From: Dicyema japonicum
Taxonomy: Eukaryota; Dicyemida; Rhombozoa; Dicyemidae
DNA: 64,000 bases
NCBI GenBank assembly: GCA_011109175.1
Contig: RDEW01000017.1
Coordinates: forward strand, 1,092,671-1,156,670
Direction: 5' to 3'
This document shows positions 53,662-64,000 of the stretch, in pieces. The notes beneath the pieces were generated by a model. That model was not told the origin of the DNA and made no database searches. It saw only the letters and a program-made list of their open reading frames with translations. A program made the translations under genes and the position numbers. Numbering within the stretch: position 1 is the first letter of the stretch; every line of letters begins with the position of its first letter.

Positions 53662-55361
53662 ATGGCTCGTAAATTTGACTTAGAAGAAATTTTTGAGCAA
53701 GCAAAATACGGAGCTATTGAAAGATGTCGCAAAATTATTTCCCCTCGTCAAGAGATAGAATCAGATAACGAACCATCCCTCGAGGAAGCACAAAATGAAC
53801 TTTATGATACCCACAGAGAATCTGAGGACGAAAACTATGATAATGAAGACAGTGAAATCGATTTTTTACCTATTCCATGCAGCAATGTGGCTCAAATTTG
53901 GCATGGAACGAAAAAGGTATCAGCAATCTCAATTGATTCTTCTGGTGCCCGCATGGCTTCTGGGGCGTACGATTCTGACGTCAGATTATGGGATTTTGCA
54001 GGAATGGATTCTTATCTCAAATCTTTCCGCACTGTCGAATTATTTGAAAAGTTGTTATTTATCCATAAATGTAGGCAAAACGTTGGACAGGTTCGGTACA
54101 GCCACGGGGGTGAACTACTTCTGGTTTCTGGAGGTGCTCATATAGTCCAAATTCTTGATCGTGAGGGGGAAATCTCTTATACTACTGCAAAAGGATTTCA
54201 ATATATCAGTGACGTCAGACAAACAAAAGGGCACATTTCTGTCATAAATGACTGTTGTTGGAATCCATTCGACAGAAATGAGTTTATCAGCTCAGCCAAT
54301 GACGGTTCGCTCAGAATTTGGAAAATCGAGACTGTTGAGGAGAGACACCACAAATGCATCAAAATTTGTCCTAGGAATAGAGTTTCTGCGACATGCATAA
54401 CTTACAGTTCTGATTCTAGACTTTTGTTGGATGGAACCGACACTGGTATTTTACAAGCATGGGATAAGAGTTCTACTATGGTTGAATTACTTATATAATT
54501 AAAGATTACTCCAAAACTGAGTATAGAACGTGCCCATATGGGTGCTGTGACATCATTGTGTCCTTCTATCGATGGTTATTCTATAGCAAGCAGGGGACAT
54601 GATGATACTGTTAAGTTATTCGACATCAGAAAGTTCAGAGAACCCATTTTCATAGTAAATGATTTGGACAATTGTTGTCCTGCGTATATTTGTTTATGAA
54701 TCGTAGAACTGATGTGTTATTTTGTCCCAAGGATTCATTGATTGTGACAGTAACTCAAAATCCTCCTCAGATTGTATTTATCGACAAAGCAACGGGGGAA
54801 ATTGTTAAAAGAGTAGATATGGATAATGTATCTTAATTATAATTTATTCATAAGGCTGCTACGAGGGTATTATGGAATGAAAGACTGAATCAGATCGCCA
54901 CAGCACGATTTGATGGATCTGTTAGAATCCATTATGACCCTCGTTCTTCCTCTAAAGGAGTTGTAACGTCGCTAAATAAGAGGATGAAAAAAGCAAAGAT
55001 GGCTGAATATGTTAAGAGAGACCACGTGCTAACTCGTTTGTTCCTTGTCTTATTTATAGCTCATGCACTCCCTATTTTTGAGGACAAAAAAGAACGTAAT
55101 TTAATTATTCGAGAGGAAAAGATTAGAAAAAATGCTATTACTAGTTGCAAACCCGATCCTCCTATTGATGGGACTGGAGTGGATGGTAGACTGGGGACTC
55201 CAGGGGCAACACTTGTGCACAATTTGCTTAGGAAGATTGCTGTTCAGGTGAAGGAACCTGATAATTATGATATTCGTGCTGCCATTCTGAATCAAGCCGA
55301 AGAAGCTGAAAAAAATCCGATGTATATTGCTCCTGCTTACAAGAGACAGAGAAAGGAGTAA
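53662..55361 (+). CDS. WDR70: WDR70-type WD40 repeat protein
   Basis: WDR70 is a conserved nuclear WD40 protein linked to histone H2B ubiquitination and DNA-damage response. The start at 53662 gives MARKFDLEEIFEQAKYG, then an acidic stretch (DTHRESEDENYDNEDSE). The propeller follows with WHGTKKVSAISIDSSGARMA, SGAYDSDVRLWDFAGMDSYL, QVRYSHGGELLLVSGGAHIV, TKGHISVINDCCWNPFDRNE, SANDGSLRIWKIETVEE, ASRGHDDTVKLFDIRKFREP, and RVLWNERLNQIATARFDGSV. The signature C-terminus has HALPIFEDKKERN, GRLGTPGATLVHNLLRKIAV and YIAPAYKRQRKE at 55361. Mini-introns include 54482-54504, about 24 nt near 55035, and an in-phase 24-nt one near 54050-54073. An upstream in-frame ATG at 53599 is possible through an 18-nt intron. 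Confidence 0.95.
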
Positions 55362-55865
55362 CACTAATATTTTTGATTAAACTGTTTTCTTGTTTATTGA
55401 ATTTTCTCAGTATACATAATTAATACTGAAAAGCAATCTTTAGAACATTTACTCAAAATAAATAACTAGGTTTTCGATAACATGGAAATCGATATATCCA
55501 AGTTTGAATCAATAGTTAATCACTTTTGAAATTTCTTGATTATCCAAAATGTTACTATTTTTACTTTTTAGCATATTTCCTTATATAAAAATTCACTTAA
55601 GGAACTCTATCAGGACAAATTATGAGTTAATCCTATCAATAAAATAAATTTATTATTCAGCAAAATAATTTATAATTTGTTTTTTATAACACAACTAATT
55701 TTATTAAAAAACAACAGTAAACATAGTGAAAAAAACCCATAAAAACTATTTATTGAAAAATTAAAGTAAATTAAATAAATTTGTAAAATAAAAAAAATAT
55801 TTAACTATTATTTAATAAAAAAATTAGGCAATAAATAAACCTAACAAGGGTTGGTTCCTCTTTGT
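55362..55865. other. AT-rich intergenic spacer between WDR70 and Mi-2
   Basis: Very A/T-rich, no coding blocks. It presumably contains the WDR70 3' UTR and the Mi-2 promoter. Confidence 0.5.
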
Positions 55866-60701
<4,836 letters not shown>

Positions 60702-60799
60702 AATTTAGATTTAATAACCATTGTTTAAGCATTTTTGTCCCTTTTTATTAGCTTTCTCACTAAATAACTGTCAAACCATGCTTAAAGAACTATATTAGA
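60702..60799. other. Short AT-rich 3' flank of Mi-2
   Basis: Likely the 3' UTR; no other feature is seen. Confidence 0.4.
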
Positions 60800-60995
60800 T
60801 AATTTTATTATCATTAGTATAAGTGATCTCTCGATTGAAATCACAGAAGCTAGAAGGAGGATCTTTGGACAAGTTCTGAGTATGGAAATGAATGCCCAGA
60901 AGTACGGCTTTTTGGGATAAAAAACATAATGTCAGATATAGAGAAACTGATACCACAGTTAAAGAGAGTTTAAGAGACACTTCCGTACTACCCAT
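60800..60995 (+). mobile_element. Small LINE C-terminal fragment (YADD family)
   Basis: Plus strand reads DLSIEITEARRRIFGQVLSM then EMNAQ, matching PLSIEIRRSR and RLFGQILRMD at 49964-50025. Very short and interrupted. Confidence 0.6.
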
Positions 60996-60999
60996 GAAT

Positions 61000-62355
61000 T
61001 TTGTTCAGGTTTCTCGGGCTTATGTGAAAGACCACTGAGTCGATAAAACGTCTTGTAAGAGATGCACGAGGGCAGAAGCTGTTTCCTTGATTTTTCAGTG
61101 GGTGGATGGAAATCGGCTTAGTGGGCCAGAATACCACCCCTAATATGCTTTAACTGCTAATATTTCGGATCAGTGCATGACTTTGGAATGGGGTAAAGAG
61201 ATGTTTCTACTGTGTGGACCACATAGTTCACCGGAATGCCCGGAACCGAATAATAGATCTTGTATCAACTGCAGATCCTGAGATCACGGAACGAGTTATG
61301 TTGGCTGTCAGATGGCCAGAGAAGCCATCGTCTCTACAAGAAGAGAAACTGACTGTCATGTGTCGGGAACGTGGAGGAGAGGAAAAAAATCGTCCTTCCC
61401 CACGTTACCTAGATACAAAGTAAAATAAAAACAAGCAGGATATCAGAACCAAAAATCGATCTCTAAACTCTGATATTGGGAATCCAAAATGGAAAAAGTC
61501 AATTGTGGACAATGAATACCTGGATGAGAAGTTAAAATGTCTTGTTGGAAGCCTATTTCGAGGGTCTCTGAAATAACATCAAGTGTGATAAATTGAATTT
61601 AAATTTACTGAACGTCGTAGTTCTGGTCTTGAAGAGATCAGGCAGTCAAGACCTGTATTCCGAAACATAAGAATCATGATCGTGAATGCCCGAATCAATC
61701 TTGAGGAGGCATCACGAGCTAGCTTACCTGGCAAAGACCAAGGAGGCAGATATAATAATTGTCAACGAAACAAAGATAAAGTCATATGATACTTCAATAC
61801 TCTCGAGTTTCGAATCTGTATTTTTACATTGGAAAAAAGGGTTATACCAGAGATAGGGACAATTTTTTATATGTGTCACTTAAAGACTGGAATCCGAGAA
61901 TTGTAGCATCAGTTTTTGAGAGTTTGTCGCCATTTATGTTTTTGTCGACGTCTAGGTCATCATTTGCAATCTGTATTCAAAATCCTTGAGAGAATATACT
62001 GGAGAGATATCTGAGTTCCTTCGTGAAAACTTGATGGCTATTCAGGGAGGGGATCTCAACTCCAAAAGTACGTCCTTTGGTTGTAAGAAGAAAATCAGGG
62101 ATAGCAAGCTCCTGAAAAAGCTATCTGAAGGCCTTGAGGTAAAATTCCTAACGTCAAAAGAGGATAATCACTTTTTTAAACCTCTGTGGTTCTCCACGAT
62201 AGCTCCATTCAAAGAGGTACCGGAATTGGAGGACCTGGTGGTCCTGAATGATTTATATTTACATACAAGAATTGCTGTGACAACAACTGAAAAAATACTT
62301 TGGATTATTCCTTCCCTTCTCGTCCCATATGAGCAATACATGTGTCTTTTGTGAA
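61000..62355 (+). mobile_element. Decayed LINE ORF1/endonuclease region
   Basis: 61220-61430 is an open but unrecognised frame (NARNRIIDLVSTADPEITER) that may be the end of an ORF1. From about 61715, frames read LAKTKEADIIIVNETKIKS, the N-terminal endonuclease block (ExK with NETK), then LMAIQGGDLNSKSTSFGCKK (62031-62090), equivalent to the GDFNAxxxxWG block, and LVVLNDLYLHTR. The element is jockey-like by motif. No RT follows before the aldolase gene. Confidence 0.6.
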
Positions 62356-62449
62356 CTAAAAATAAATCTACCACAATAAATCGCTATGTCATGATTATCG
62401 CTATGAAAAAATAATTTATAATGCTACAGCGCCTACAACAAATTAACAC

Positions 62450-63654
62450 ATGGACTCATTTCTGACTGAAGTGCAGCAAGAAGAACTTTCATGTATAGCT
62501 GACAGACTTGTTTCGAATGGGTGTGGTATTCTAGCTGCGGATGAAAGCACGGGAACTATTGGTAAACGCTTTTCATCAATCAACTTGGAAAATAATGAAC
62601 AGAATAGACGTGCATATCGACAGCTTCTCTTTGAAACATCGGGAGAGCTAAATAAATACATTTCCGGGGTCATCATGTACGATGAAACATTCTGGCAAAA
62701 GTCTGACAATGGAACATCATTCCCTGATCTCCTCAAACAAAACGGAATTTTGACTGGAATTAAGCTTGACTTGGGGGTTATTTCAATAAACGGAGTTGAG
62801 ACCACCACCCAAGGTTATAGAGAGAATAATTAATAGGATTTGACTATTTGGATAAGAGGTGTGCAAAATATAAAGAGAATGGTGCTGACTTTGCAAAATG
62901 GCGGTGTGTTATCACAATCAGTGAAACCACGCCTTCACAGTTTGCAATAGATATGAACAGTTCTGTATTGGCTTGGTATGCTAAAATATGCCAGAGAGTA
63001 AGATTGTGGTTGCATTCTATATAGAATGGATTGGTCCCCATAGTTGAACCTGAAATACTCTGTGATGGATCCCATTCTCTTGAAAGATGCGAGAATGTGA
63101 CAACGAGGGTTTTATTTTTATTTAGTTTTAGGTTTTGTCGTGTGTTTACAAAGCTTTAAACGATCAGGGTGTGTTTTTGGAAGGAACTCTGTTGAAACCT
63201 AACATGGTTACTTCAGGAATGCAGTCAAATCCTCAATCTACAGCAGCTCAAAACGCGACTGCGACTTTAAGGACTCTAAGTAGAACTGTCCCATCAGCTG
63301 TTCCAGGTTCTTCATTTCTACTACGAAAGGGATTGTTTTCCTTTCTGGTGGATACTCAGAATTCAACGCGACACAAATTTTAAATGAGATTAACAAACAA
63401 GCTAACAGCAATAGAAGAAAGTATCCTTGGGCTTTGTCATTTTCTTACGGACGGGCTCTTCAGTCTTCAGTTATCAAAGCATGGAATGGTCAACAGGATA
63501 ATGTAACCAAAGCCTCAAGTCAATTATTATTGCGAGCAAAGGTAAATCATTTATTGACGATCAGGCATGCAGTGAGGCAAGTCAAGGAATATATTCTTCA
63601 TCAGCTGACGAATCATCTAAGGAAAGTCTATTCGTTGCCAAACACGTCTACTAA
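62450..63654 (+). CDS. ALDO: Class I fructose-1,6-bisphosphate aldolase
   Basis: Glycolytic enzyme splitting fructose-1,6-bisphosphate into two triose phosphates through a lysine Schiff base. Start 62450: [20 protein letters not shown], then [78 protein letters not shown] (substrate-binding Lys), [20 protein letters not shown], and [18 protein letters not shown] with the Schiff-base Lys. [20 protein letters not shown] leads to a flexible tail ending [10 protein letters not shown], whose C-terminal Tyr is needed for full activity on the bisphosphate. Introns: 62814-62836 (23 nt), about 27 nt at 63000, 23 nt near 63105, 24 nt near 63308 and 23 nt near 63542, each restoring frame. All catalytic residues I can check are present, and there are no frame errors. 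Confidence 0.97.
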
Positions 63655-64000
63655 CCTCAATTAACAATCATTAAATTAAAATTTTTGTGGTTATGCTTTT
63701 GATTTTTTGTTATAAATTTTACAAGTTTTTTTCACAGAGACCATTGTAAAATCTCAAGAAAACATAGCTTGAGCGAGATTGCATATAATACAGAGGACAC
63801 TGAAGTGAGACTACACATATACATTAGTAAAATCTGTGATGTTGCACACCGTGAGTACGTGGGCCTGCACGGAGACAGAGTCAGAAAAATCGACTCTTTT
63901 AACTGCATACAACTGAGACAAACATTGTCCTGTCGAATATGCTCCAACCAAAATAGTAAACAGAACTGTGCACGGAAGCAAAGCTAGCGTGGATATGGAT
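63655..64000. other. Window end, unrecognised
   Basis: AT-rich aldolase 3' fl flank, then an open plus-strand frame at 63769-63987 (SEIAYNTEDTEVRLHIYISK..., with several Cys) that I cannot assign and that could be an exon continuing past the window. Confidence 0.3.

Overview
This window looks like a piece of nuclear genome from a small-genome animal. Its genes are metazoan: a dysferlin-type ferlin, AKAP17A, WASP, SPCA Ca2+/Mn2+ pump, NDUFS7, a G-alpha-like protein, MYST/HBO1 acetyltransferase, WDR70, Mi-2/CHD4 with CHDN and CHDCT2 regions, class I aldolase and UBE2K. Almost every gene is cut by GT...AG introns only about 17-38 nt long, most of them 22-26 nt, so one protein appears as a ladder of frame-shifted blocks. 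Such tiny introns are known from dicyemid mesozoans. An orthonectid or another reduced parasitic animal is possible. The assignment is inference, because no rRNA or mitochondrial marker is present.

Layout. 1-6.8 kb: 3' part of a ferlin gene (+). 7.1-13 kb: decayed non-LTR retrotransposons, mostly on the minus strand. 13.1-14.5 kb: AKAP17A (-). 14.8-16 kb: a SINE copy and a retroelement C-terminus. 17.85-19.76 kb: an unrecognised Lys/Ser-rich protein (+). 21.0-22.8 kb: a WASP-family gene with a 60-bp tandem repeat (-). 23-26.2 kb: LINE pieces and a short hAT element with terminal inverted repeats and an 8-bp target duplication. 26.9-27.55 kb: UBE2K (+). 28-34.6 kb: a mosaic of reverse transcriptase fragments in both orientations around an unassigned gene, whose 3' end is duplicated 3.9 kb upstream. 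35.1-38.25 kb: SPCA pump (-). 38.5-41.3 kb: retroelement remnants. 41.4-42.06 kb: NDUFS7 (+). 42.6-44.8 kb: retroelements. 45.8-46.9 kb: divergent G-alpha (+). 47.3-48.8 kb: MYST acetyltransferase (+). 48.9-53.3 kb: SINE and LINE cluster. 53.66-55.36 kb: WDR70 (+). 55.87-60.7 kb: Mi-2/CHD4 (+). 61.2-62.4 kb: LINE endonuclease remnant. 62.45-63.65 kb: fructose-bisphosphate aldolase (+).

The genes are unrelated housekeeping and regulatory genes with no operon-like logic. They are compact islands separated by AT-rich or retroelement-rich spacers. Several genes carry single-base frame breaks, mostly in G/C/A/T runs. These are better explained as consensus errors than as pseudogenes, because splice sites and protein conservation continue on both sides. 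Possible reading-frame repairs are inferences and are flagged as such.

The most unusual signals are: the ultrashort-intron architecture; a 39-bp tandem duplication in the MYST gene that copies a complete 25-nt intron; a G-alpha-like protein that has lost its catalytic and most nucleotide-binding motifs; a tRNA-derived SINE family sharing its 3' tail with a local LINE family; and a duplicated gene-end/retroelement segment.
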